Below, in pieces: positions 1 to 7,194 of a stretch of 30,974 bases of DNA. Source of the DNA: Bacteroidales bacterium (GTDB lineage: Bacteria; Bacteroidota; Bacteroidia; Bacteroidales; Muribaculaceae); contig CAAGGJ010000031.1 in assembly GCA_900769345.1 (NCBI GenBank), positions 1 to 30,974 on the forward strand, read 5' to 3'. How positions within the stretch are numbered: position 1 is the stretch's first letter; every line of letters begins with the position of its first letter. The translations under genes were made by a program, and so were the position numbers. The notes beneath the pieces are model-generated. The model was not told the origin of the DNA. It saw only the letters and a list, made by a program, of their open reading frames with translations, and did no database searches.

Positions 1-62
1 ATTGGGGAGGGGCTGTGGGCTTGTGAAGCCCCGTCCCCAATCCGCCATTAAGCCTTGTGGCT
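1..62. other. GC-rich hairpins at the window edge, function unknown
   Basis: Bases 1-8 and 9-14 pair with 34-41 and 27-32, giving a 14-bp stem with one bulged G at 33. An alternative hairpin pairs GGGCT (17-21) with AGCCC (27-31). A second small hairpin, AGCC-TTGT-GGCT, lies at 51-62. No T-run follows the first stem on the plus strand. It could be the terminator of a gene outside the window, the end of an RNA gene, or a dispersed palindromic repeat. The element starts at base 1, so part of it may be cut off. Confidence 0.45.
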
Positions 63-224
63 CAAAAAATATCGGGCTATTCAGTTCGAAATATTTTGCA
101 CTTCGATATTGAATATACATTCTTCTTCCCAATTGTTTTCGAGCAATGGGTATTGCTATCGCGTAAAGTGTTATTATTATACCGTGATTATGCAACTCTA
201 ATTTGCTCAAATCACGATGAATGG
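63..224. other. Gene-free lead-in with short inverted repeats
   Basis: No convincing coding region is visible here. The stretch contains short inverted repeats: AATATCG (68-74) with CGATATT (104-110), AGCAAT (142-147) with ATTGCT (152-157) around a GGGT loop, CGTGATT (183-189) with AATCACG (210-216), and GCTCAAA (205-211) with TTTGAGC (225-231). The last two pairings share bases 210-211 and exclude each other. All lie upstream of the predicted transcription start of the next gene, so they would act as DNA sites or belong to a transcript from upstream. Confidence 0.4.
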
Positions 225-256
225 TTTGAGCGATAACGATATTTTCATTAATTTTG
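225..256 (+). promoter_or_regulatory. Bacteroidota-type promoter of the FAD dehydrogenase gene
   Basis: TTTG at 225-228 and TAATTTTG at 249-256 are separated by 20 nt, an exact match to the TTTG / TAnnTTTG form. The start codon at 314 leaves a leader of about 50 nt. The -33 TTTG is the right half of a 7-bp inverted repeat (205-211 / 225-231). Confidence 0.7.
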
Positions 257-313
257 TATGGAGTAAATGCTGGAAAGTATTTTCTAAGAAGTAAACTACA
301 GACTAATTAGTAT

Positions 314-1879
314 ATGATAAAAGAATTGCAGCTGAGGGTTGCACCCAATGTGGCGTACAACGAGATTGAAACAAAAATTTATGTTTCGACCATCGAGGAC
401 GTTGACGTGAACCGCATACGTGAGATTAAGATATTGAAGCGCTCGATTGATGCTCGTCAGCGCAAGGTTATGGTTAATCTTAAGGTTAGGGTGTACGTTG
501 ATGAATCTCCTTCGGAAAGCGATAGGTTGGAAGCATTGATTGACTACAAGCCTGTCACTGGCGACAAAACAGCTATTGTTGTAGGCGCCGGACCTGGCGG
601 CTTGTTTGCATCGCTGCGTTTGATTGAGTTAGGCGTGAAGCCAATTCTTTTGGAAAGAGGTAAAAATGTGGTGGAGCGTGCCGCCGATTTGGCGCGAATA
701 TCGCGTGATGGAACAATCGACCCAAATTCAAACTATTGTTTTGGCGAAGGCGGTGCCGGTGCTTATTCCGATGGGAAATTATATACCCGAAGCAAGAAAC
801 GTGGGAACGTGGATAGAATACTGAGCATTTTGCATCAGCATGGCGCATCGGAAGATATTTTGGTTGACGCTCATCCGCACATTGGTACCGATAAGCTGCC
901 AAAGGTGATTGAAAATATAAGGAAAACTATTATCGGCTGTGGGGGAGAGGTGCATTTTTCGACGTGCGTAGATGGATTGATAATTGAGGATAACACTGTT
1001 AAAGGTGTGGCTTGCGGAGATTTGCGGTTCGAGGGACCCGTTGTTTTGGCAACTGGTCATTCGGCGCGCGATGTTTATGAGATGCTAAAGCGAAGCGGAA
1101 TTTTAATTGAGCCAAAGGGCATTGCAGTAGGTGTACGTTTGGAGCATCCTCAGCAGTTGATTGATAAGATTCAATATCATTCGCCAAACGGCAGAGGAAA
1201 GTATTTGCCAGCGGCAGAATATTCGTTTGTAACGCAGGTTGATGGTCGTGGCGTGTATTCGTTCTGCATGTGCCCGGGTGGCTTTGTAGTGCCTGCAGCA
1301 AGTGCGCCCGGTCAGTTGGTGGTGAATGGCATGTCGCCATCGTCGCGCAGCACGAAATGGAGCAATTCGGGCATGGTGGTGGAGATTCATCCTGGCGATT
1401 TCCCCGAATATGACAAATACGGCGAGCTGTCGCTAATGCGTTTTCAGGAAGACTTGGAGAAAAAATGCTTTGAGCAAGCCAAATGCTCGCAGAAAGCTGG
1501 CGCTCAACGCATGAAGGACTTTGTTGACGGCAAACCTTCGGAGACGTTGCCCGCAACATCGTTTGCGCCGGGAATACAGCCGTCGCGCCTTGATTTGTGG
1601 CTGCCCAAGTTCATCTCACATCGTTTACGCGAAGGCTTCAAGAAGTTTGGAAAAATGTCAGCAGGTTTTCTAACCAACGAAGCCATTGTGATTGGCGTTG
1701 AAACACGCACATCGTCGCCGGTGCGCATTCCGCGTAACCGCGAAGACATGAGCCATGCCGAGGTAGAGGGCTTATATCCATGTGGCGAAGGAGCCGGATA
1801 TGCCGGTGGAATAGTATCGGCAGCTATCGATGGGGAGAAGTGTGCCGAGGCATTGGTCGCCAAATATTTTGCTGATTAA
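314..1879 (+). CDS. NAD(P)/FAD-dependent dehydrogenase (COG2509 type)
   Basis: Predicted cytoplasmic flavoprotein of 521 aa. The first ~85 residues form the extra N-terminal domain of the COG2509 'FAD-dependent dehydrogenase' group. A dinucleotide-binding Rossmann motif follows at about residues 91-97 (GAGPGGL), with an acidic end of strand two (LLERG). A conserved glycine-rich stretch (FGEGGAGAYSDGKLYTR, about residues 142-158) and a C-terminal FAD motif (GLYPCGEGAGYAGG) are present. Length and start fit homologues I recall from Bacteroides. The substrate is unknown for the family. It is preceded by its own promoter and its stop overlaps the stop region of nspC on the other strand by 4 bp, so the two genes converge with no room for a terminator between them. 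Confidence 0.9.
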   Translation: MIKELQLRVAPNVAYNEIETKIYVSTIEDVDVNRIREIKILKRSIDARQRKVMVNLKVRVYVDESPSESDRLEALIDYKPVTGDKTAIVVGAGPGGLFASLRLIELGVKPILLERGKNVVERAADLARISRDGTIDPNSNYCFGEGGAGAYSDGKLYTRSKKRGNVDRILSILHQHGASEDILVDAHPHIGTDKLPKVIENIRKTIIGCGGEVHFSTCVDGLIIEDNTVKGVACGDLRFEGPVVLATGHSARDVYEMLKRSGILIEPKGIAVGVRLEHPQQLIDKIQYHSPNGRGKYLPAAEYSFVTQVDGRGVYSFCMCPGGFVVPAASAPGQLVVNGMSPSSRSTKWSNSGMVVEIHPGDFPEYDKYGELSLMRFQEDLEKKCFEQAKCSQKAGAQRMKDFVDGKPSETLPATSFAPGIQPSRLDLWLPKFISHRLREGFKKFGKMSAGFLTNEAIVIGVETRTSSPVRIPRNREDMSHAEVEGLYPCGEGAGYAGGIVSAAIDGEKCAEALVAKYFAD

Positions 1880-3024
1880 TCCATTCGGTTTTTATAATCG
1901 TTGTAGGAGTATTCTCTAAGAATTTCCACTTCGCCATTGGAGTGCATCAGCAGCAATGACGGATGGTGTATGCCGTTGAACATGTGCGTCTTAACGGTGG
2001 TGTAGTGGTTCATGTCGGTAAATGTTATTCGGTCACCCACTTTCAGTGGTTTTTCAAAACTCCAGTCGCCTATGACGTCGCCACTCAAACATGAGTTGCC
2101 GCCAATACGATATGTAGGCATAGACGGGTCAACCTCGGGCAACGATTGTGCAATGTTTGGCTTATAAGGCATTTCAAGGCAGTCGGGCATGTGACATGCA
2201 AATGATACGTCGACAATAGCTGTGTAGATACCGCTGTTCTCCACGATGTCGACAACCGAAGCCTCTAAATCGCCGGTTTGCCAGCAAAATGCGCTTCCCG
2301 GTTCGAGAATAATTTCTAAGTTTGGGTGACGTTTTTTGAAACTGTTGAGCACACTAATCAGGTGATTCACGTTGTAGTCGTTACGCGTCATGAGGTGGCC
2401 GCCGCCCATATTTATCCACTTCAGTTTTGGCAAAAATTCGCCAAATTGAGCCTCAACTGAAGCTAACACTTTTTCTAAATCGAATGATGTGGATTCGCAC
2501 AGCGCATGAAAATGCAAACCATCGATGCCTTCGGGCCATACACCGTTCAGAGAACGAGCGGTGACGCCAAAGCGAGAGCCTGGTGAGCATGGATTATAGA
2601 TGTCGGTGTCAACTACCGAGCACATGGGGTTGACCCTCAAGCCGCACGTCACTTGGCTGTTGATGTTGTGAGCATTGTGGTTTTCGATTAGGTTTCGGTA
2701 TCGTGTGTGTTGTTCCACCGAGTTGAAAGTGATGTGAGAACTGCCGGCAATGAATTTGTCGATGGTTTGGTCGGTGTAAACCGGGCAATATGCATGCACC
2801 TTGCATTTCAGTTCATCAATAGCCAGTTGCATCTCGTTCACAGAACTTGCCGTTGAGCAAATGCCGTATTCTCTGAAAATAGGGAACGTGCGCCACAGAG
2901 CATTCGCCTTGAATGCCATAATGATTTTTGCACCTGTTTGGCTCATCACGTTGGTTATCAAGTCGAGATTATTGCGTAGTTTGTCCTCGTATACAATATA
3001 GTATGGAGTGTTGTAGTTAATCAT
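1876..3024 (-). CDS. nspC: Carboxynorspermidine/carboxyspermidine decarboxylase NspC
   Basis: PLP-dependent fold-III decarboxylase of 382 aa, expected to remove CO2 from carboxy(nor)spermidine in the final step of the alternative polyamine pathway. The Schiff-base lysine is probably K39 in MAFKAN. Other visible family motifs are HFHALCE (about 171-177), the glycine loop GGGH (207-210) that holds the PLP phosphate, and EPGSA (241-245). These match NspC better than diaminopimelate or ornithine decarboxylase. The gene begins 11 nt after the uvrD-like gene on the same strand and probably shares its promoter. The partner carboxynorspermidine dehydrogenase is not in the window. The C terminus converges with the FAD dehydrogenase gene and overlaps it by 4 bp. 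Confidence 0.92.
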   Translation of the reverse strand: MINYNTPYYIVYEDKLRNNLDLITNVMSQTGAKIIMAFKANALWRTFPIFREYGICSTASSVNEMQLAIDELKCKVHAYCPVYTDQTIDKFIAGSSHITFNSVEQHTRYRNLIENHNAHNINSQVTCGLRVNPMCSVVDTDIYNPCSPGSRFGVTARSLNGVWPEGIDGLHFHALCESTSFDLEKVLASVEAQFGEFLPKLKWINMGGGHLMTRNDYNVNHLISVLNSFKKRHPNLEIILEPGSAFCWQTGDLEASVVDIVENSGIYTAIVDVSFACHMPDCLEMPYKPNIAQSLPEVDPSMPTYRIGGNSCLSGDVIGDWSFEKPLKVGDRITFTDMNHYTTVKTHMFNGIHHPSLLLMHSNGEVEILREYSYNDYKNRMD

Positions 3025-3035
3025 TATTGCAGGTT

Positions 3036-5399
3036 TTATAAGATGTCGAATTTTGCAAATTTAAGCAGAAGGGTTCTCACGTCGTTGCCGGCAAACTCAA
3101 CCATTATTTTGGGTTCGCTTCCGCTTGTGTCGATTTTTGTAATTACACCTTTTCCGAATCTGATGTGATGAATCTTCATTCCGGTGGAAAGTTGGTCGAC
3201 ACTGTGACTTTGGCTTGATGCAGTGGCTGCAGCCTTGGGCAAAATATCATTTAGTGGAACAAACTTATTTGAGGGAACCTCTCTGATGGGAGTGGAAGGT
3301 TTTGGCTCAGGTTTCGGAGTTGGTTCAGAAGGGCGAATGAAGCCATCGGTATTTCGTGCTTTATTGCCAAACTTGTTCTTTGTCGCCAATGGGTTGTAGT
3401 TGCTTCCTGCCGAAGAACTTGTTTGCGATAATGCAAGCAGCGACGGGTCGATGTCGCGAATGAATCGACTTGGCGAGCAAGGCTTTTGCTGTCCATTGTG
3501 GTAGCGCGTGGTTGCAAAAGTGATTGTGCAAGTGCGCATTGCTCGCGTGATGGCTACATAGAGCAAGCGTCGTTCTTCTTCGATTTGTGCAGGCGAATCT
3601 TTGCTCATTTGAGCCGGGAACAAATCTTCCTCAACGCCAGTGATGATGATGTTTTTGTATTCAAGTCCTTTTGCAGCATGTGCAGTCATCAGGGTGACTT
3701 TTGATGCATTGTTTGGGTCGTTTTCGTCCTCTTGGTCTTGGTCGGTTGCAAGCGATACTACAGAAAGAAAACTGGTCAATCCGTTATCCGTGATGCCTTG
3801 CTCCATTGCCTCGTCGATATGCGATTTTGCATAGTTGATAATTTCCTCCAGGTTTTCGCGTTTGCTAATGTTTTCGGGCGTGTTGTCGCAGTTGGTTAAA
3901 TCGTAGAGACCTGACCGAAGAATAATGTCGCGAGTCATGACGTATGCATCGCTGCCAGCAGCATTCTGGTCGACAAACGATTTTATTAGTTCGGCAAACG
4001 AAGATAGTTTTTTCAGTGTGCCGCTGTTGACGTTTAGTGCATAGTTTTGTGGATTGCAAATCACGGTCCACATGCTCACGCTATTCTCAATGGCACAATG
4101 CTGAATTTTATTTATTGTGGTGTCGCCAATGCCACGAGCCGGGATGTTGATTATTCGTCTCAAAGCTTCGTCATCGTCGGGGTTGACGGTGATACGCAGA
4201 TAGCAAATGGCATCTTTCACCTCTTTGCGCTGATAGAACGACAAGCCTCCATATATGCGATAGGGGATGTTGCGCTTTCGTAGAGCTTCCTCTAATACAC
4301 GGCTTTGTGCATTGGTGCGGTATAGAATGGCAAAATCATCCAACGAATCGCCTTTCAGCGACTTTATTGAAACAATCTGGTTGGCTACAACGTAGCTTTC
4401 CTCGAAGTCGGAGTAGCACTGAATCACACCAATCTTGTTGCCTACAGGGTTGTCGGTGAACGAATGTTTTTTAATTTGATTGCGATTCTTGTCGATTAAC
4501 GAATTTGCTGCATCAATAATGCTTTTTGTTGAACGGTAGTTCTGCTCAAGCTTGAACGTGCGAATTTTTGGATATACCTCTTTTAGCCGCAAAATGTTGT
4601 CGATATTTGCGCCGCGGAACGAATAAATGCTTTGTGCATCGTCGCCAACGACAAACAAATCACCTTTTTCTTTTGTCAGCTGCAGGATTATCATGTGCTG
4701 GGCAAAGTTGGTGTCCTGATACTCATCGACCAAGATATACTGAAAATAGTCTTGGTATCTTTGACGAATGTCGGGATTGTCGCGCAGCAAAATGTTCATG
4801 TGTAGCAGGATGTCGTCGAAGTCCATTGCTCCAGCCACTTTGCATCGGGCGCAATATGCCCGATAGACTTTGCTGGTATGCGGTCGTTTAGCAATTTTAT
4901 CGGCTTGCATAATTGCAGCATCGCGCTCGTAGTCGTCGGGGAGCAATAGAGCATTCTTTGCATTCGAGATTATGTTCTGAATGGTCGATGGCTTATACAC
5001 TTTGTCGTCAAGCTGCATGTCTTTGATTATTTGTTTAATCAAAGTCTTTGAGTCGTTGGCATCGTAGATGGTGTAATCATTGCGAAATCCTATCCTTTCG
5101 GCATTGTAGCGTAGTATTCTGGCAAATATCGAGTGGAAAGTGCCCATCCACAGCCTTGATGCAACTTCGGGAGATGTTAAACCTAAAATGCGTTCACGCA
5201 TAGTACGGGCAGCTTTGTTGGTGAATGTTAGCGCCATTATGCGCGACGGCGTAAAGCCGTTTTGCAGAAGATAAAGTATTTTGTATGTAAGCACGCGGGT
5301 CTTGCCGGACCCAGCACCGGCAATAACCAATTGAGGGCCGTCGCTGTAGGTCACGGCTGCTTCTTGCTGCTCATTCAAGTCTTTGAGGAAATCGTTCAA
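3036..5399 (-). CDS. UvrD/PcrA-family superfamily 1 ATP-dependent DNA helicase
   Basis: 787-aa 3'-5' DNA helicase, expected to unwind DNA in repair and replication-fork maintenance. Visible elements: Q-motif region LNEQQ (8-12), Walker A GAGSGKT (28-34) with catalytic K33, motif Ia LTFTNKAA, Walker B VDEYQDTN, motif III VGDDAQSIYSFRGA, motif IV QNYRST, motif V LMTAHAAKGLEY and motif VI ERRLLYVAITRA. A linker rich in Pro and Ser follows, then a small C-terminal domain with GMKIHHIRFGKGVI like the PcrA/UvrD RNA-polymerase-binding Tudor-like tail. The full set of motifs and the tail argue for UvrD/PcrA rather than Rep or AddA. It is the first gene of a likely pair with nspC. Confidence 0.95.
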   Translation of the reverse strand: MNDFLKDLNEQQEAAVTYSDGPQLVIAGAGSGKTRVLTYKILYLLQNGFTPSRIMALTFTNKAARTMRERILGLTSPEVASRLWMGTFHSIFARILRYNAERIGFRNDYTIYDANDSKTLIKQIIKDMQLDDKVYKPSTIQNIISNAKNALLLPDDYERDAAIMQADKIAKRPHTSKVYRAYCARCKVAGAMDFDDILLHMNILLRDNPDIRQRYQDYFQYILVDEYQDTNFAQHMIILQLTKEKGDLFVVGDDAQSIYSFRGANIDNILRLKEVYPKIRTFKLEQNYRSTKSIIDAANSLIDKNRNQIKKHSFTDNPVGNKIGVIQCYSDFEESYVVANQIVSIKSLKGDSLDDFAILYRTNAQSRVLEEALRKRNIPYRIYGGLSFYQRKEVKDAICYLRITVNPDDDEALRRIINIPARGIGDTTINKIQHCAIENSVSMWTVICNPQNYALNVNSGTLKKLSSFAELIKSFVDQNAAGSDAYVMTRDIILRSGLYDLTNCDNTPENISKRENLEEIINYAKSHIDEAMEQGITDNGLTSFLSVVSLATDQDQEDENDPNNASKVTLMTAHAAKGLEYKNIIITGVEEDLFPAQMSKDSPAQIEEERRLLYVAITRAMRTCTITFATTRYHNGQQKPCSPSRFIRDIDPSLLALSQTSSSAGSNYNPLATKNKFGNKARNTDGFIRPSEPTPKPEPKPSTPIREVPSNKFVPLNDILPKAAATASSQSHSVDQLSTGMKIHHIRFGKGVITKIDTSGSEPKIMVEFAGNDVRTLLLKFAKFDIL

Positions 5400-5420
5400 T
5401 TGTGTGTTGTTTTATTTTTC

Positions 5421-5452
5421 TACAAAATTAATAAATCGTCATTAATATCACA
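5421..5452 (-). promoter_or_regulatory. Promoter of the uvrD-nspC pair
   Basis: On the minus strand TTTG (5449-5452) is followed after 20 nt by TAATTTTG (5421-5428), an exact Bacteroidota promoter match. The leader to the start codon at 5399 is about 20 nt. Confidence 0.7.
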
Positions 5453-5516
5453 AATTTTGAACAGTTGTTAACTGGATATAAAAATTACAAAAATATTACA
5501 TATTTAGTAAAAACTA

Positions 5517-5548
5517 TTTGCAAATGCGGATAGAGAGTGTTACATTTG
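5517..5548 (+). promoter_or_regulatory. Promoter of the ECF sigma factor gene
   Basis: TTTG (5517-5520), 20-nt spacer and TACATTTG (5541-5548) match the Bacteroidota housekeeping promoter exactly. The ATG at 5574 is 25 nt downstream. The -33 element lies in a perfect 10-bp palindrome, ATTTGCAAAT (5516-5525). Confidence 0.7.
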
Positions 5549-5573
5549 TGATACAATATTAAATGCTTGTGCT

Positions 5574-6083
5574 ATGAAACAAGAATTGTTGGATGTTTCT
5601 TTGGAAGCAAACATTAAAAAAGAAGAAGGCTATTTGAAGGCGTTGGCATATAAACTTTCAAAAAGTCAAGATGATGCTCAGGATTTGTTGCAAGACACTT
5701 GGGTGAGGATAATTGAGAATTATCCAACCTATGATAATCGCAATAAATTCAGAAGTTGGGCCTCAGTGATTATGAAAAATATTTTCATAAATAATTTCAG
5801 GAGTGGAAAGAGAAAAGGCGTGAGTGTTGACATTGAATATGCAAAAGTATGCGTAGATGACAACAGCAGAAGCGAATATATCGACAAATTCATTTATCAG
5901 GCAATAAACAATTTGCCTCACGAAATGTCGGCGGTGTTCTATCTGTACCTCAAAGGCTATGCTTATGAAGAGATAGCGCATTTGATGTCGATACCGTTAG
6001 GCACTGTAAAAAGTCGGATATTCTGCACCAAAAAGCGCTTGCAGACTATTCTGAAACCTATTTATGAAAATGACGCAAATTAA
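5574..6083 (+). CDS. ECF-type RNA polymerase sigma factor (sigma-70 family)
   Basis: 169-aa alternative sigma factor with regions 2 and 4 only. Region 2 spans about residues 17-80, including DAQDLLQDTWVRI and the -10 recognition segment KFRSWASVIMKNIFINNFR. Region 4 spans about residues 112-162, with a helix-turn-helix in YEEIAHLMSIPLGTVKSRIF. The length is normal for an ECF factor. No anti-sigma (FecR-like or zinc-binding) gene follows. The next gene is on the other strand, so its control is not shown by context. A housekeeping-type promoter lies upstream and a terminator directly downstream (6107-6147), so it appears to be transcribed alone. Confidence 0.92.
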   Translation: MKQELLDVSLEANIKKEEGYLKALAYKLSKSQDDAQDLLQDTWVRIIENYPTYDNRNKFRSWASVIMKNIFINNFRSGKRKGVSVDIEYAKVCVDDNSRSEYIDKFIYQAINNLPHEMSAVFYLYLKGYAYEEIAHLMSIPLGTVKSRIFCTKKRLQTILKPIYENDAN

Positions 6084-6104
6084 TGGGGTTAATTGATATA
6101 AACA

Positions 6105-6386
6105 TTAGTCGGAATCGGACGTTTTGTCGTTTGTTTCCGACTTTTTTGTATCGTCTTGTTTGTAGGTTGTGTATATGTCTTGATTGCGTTGCTCGCGCAG
6201 GCGCTCCTTCTTTTTTAAGCTGAAATGCAGCACCACCAATATAGCAAGCGTGCAGGCTATAACGCCATAATATTTCAGCGATTCTCCTGCAGCAATCATG
6301 CCTCTGCCGTAGTAGGCCATCGCAGCGAGATAGATGAATAATACTGATGGTATAACTATAGAGCTTTTAAATCTTTTTTGTTTCAT
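6105..6386 (-). CDS. Small membrane protein of unknown function (93 aa)
   Basis: I do not recognise the family. The protein starts at MKQKRF and has two predicted transmembrane segments: about residues 7-26 (hydrophobic, containing VLFIYLAAMAYYG) and about 34-51 (YYGVIACTLAILVVLHFSL). These are followed by a highly charged cytoplasmic tail rich in Lys, Glu, Asp and Ser. The reading frame is open further upstream to 6569, but that part lies inside the exonuclease gene and looks like shadow sequence, so I use the ATG at 6384-6386. It overlaps the end of the exonuclease gene by 20 nt in another frame, which suggests translational coupling. Its last ~12 codons are overlapped by the sigma-factor terminator on the opposite strand. 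Confidence 0.7.
   Translation of the reverse strand: MKQKRFKSSIVIPSVLFIYLAAMAYYGRGMIAAGESLKYYGVIACTLAILVVLHFSLKKKERLREQRNQDIYTTYKQDDTKKSETNDKTSDSD
6107..6147 (+). terminator. Intrinsic terminator of the sigma factor gene
   Basis: AGTCGGAA (6107-6114) pairs perfectly with TTCCGACT (6135-6142), with an inner GAC/GTC pairing around a TTTT loop, followed by a run of T to 6147. It lies inside the 3' coding end of the opposing small membrane protein gene. Confidence 0.75.
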
Positions 6387-7005
6387 TTTCGTCGTTGATT
6401 TCGTGTAAAATATATGGCGAGTTTTCTGGCACGAAAAGTCCGTTGTTGAGATGGTAGTAAATTTCGAGGCATGAAAACGCGTCGAGTGCGGCATATTTTT
6501 GTTGAGCTGTTGTGAGAACCGAAGCTTCCCAGTTGGTGAGCCTTTGCGATTTTGATATTTTCTTACCAAAGATTATTGCGTAGATTCGTTGTAGGCTCAT
6601 GTCTACTATTCCGTATTCGTTCACTCTTTTTTGCAAGTCGACGAATCCTTCGGGATTGATGTCGGTGATTCTGCGCAATCCAATAACGTCGTTGTTGAGC
6701 GACAAGCCGATTTTTTTTATGTTTTTGTCTTCAAGAAAACTTTTCAGTTTTTCGGGGATGCCTATTTTATTGATACGAAAAAGGTAGCATTCGGTGAATG
6801 TCGATACTTGCAGGAGGGCAACTTTGTTGAGTTTGCCTCTTGCAAATGCCGGTTTAGTTTCAGAATCGAATCCCACGACCAGCTCTTTGCGCAAAGCATT
6901 AATGGCCATGTTCATCTTCGACATTGAATCTATCACATATATATTGCCTGTGAATTCAACTATTGGCAATTCTGATACTTTTTCTTTTGGAATAGATATC
7001 TTCAT
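6367..7005 (-). CDS. 3'-5' exonuclease domain protein (DEDDy, RNase D-like)
   Basis: 212-aa single-domain exonuclease of the DnaQ/RNase D superfamily. The four acidic metal ligands are visible as D47 and E49 (VVGFDSET), D106 (SLNNDVIGL) and D175 (YAALDAF), with Y171 marking it as DEDDy. It lacks the C-terminal HRDC domain of true RNase D, so it belongs to the stand-alone '3'-5' exonuclease' group common in Bacteroidales. Whether the substrate is RNA or DNA is not shown. It is divergent from tgt and followed by an overlapping small membrane protein gene. Confidence 0.9.
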   Translation of the reverse strand: MKISIPKEKVSELPIVEFTGNIYVIDSMSKMNMAINALRKELVVGFDSETKPAFARGKLNKVALLQVSTFTECYLFRINKIGIPEKLKSFLEDKNIKKIGLSLNNDVIGLRRITDINPEGFVDLQKRVNEYGIVDMSLQRIYAIIFGKKISKSQRLTNWEASVLTTAQQKYAALDAFSCLEIYYHLNNGLFVPENSPYILHEINDENETKKI

Positions 7006-7075
7006 TATTAAACAATATACTTGTTAATGGCAAAACCCTCAAGTATGAAAAGTGGGGGATTTACATATTTGATTG

Positions 7076-7106
7076 CAAAGTTACGGATAATTCAACAAAA
7101 CTTAAA
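7076..7106 (-). promoter_or_regulatory. Probable promoter of the exonuclease gene
   Basis: On the minus strand a -7 TAACTTTG (7076-7083) is preceded after 19 nt by TTTA (7103-7106), one mismatch from TTTG. The leader to 7005 would be about 70 nt. Confidence 0.4.
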
Positions 7107-7146
7107 ATCAAAAAAGTTATAAAATCATGAATATTTTATATTCAAA

Positions 7147-7178
7147 TTTGCTGTGGGAGCATAAAGGTAGTAAATTTG
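7147..7178 (+). promoter_or_regulatory. Promoter of tgt-lptG
   Basis: TTTG (7147-7150), 20-nt spacer and TAAATTTG (7171-7178) match exactly. The ATG at 7195 follows after 16 nt. Confidence 0.7.
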
Positions 7179-7194
7179 CAAAAAATATTTATAA

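Noticed and set aside
999..1559. Minus-strand open frame of 186 codons within the FAD dehydrogenase gene
   Set aside because: Shadow of a well-supported gene; the translation is rich in Cys, His, Arg and Pro and has no family signature.
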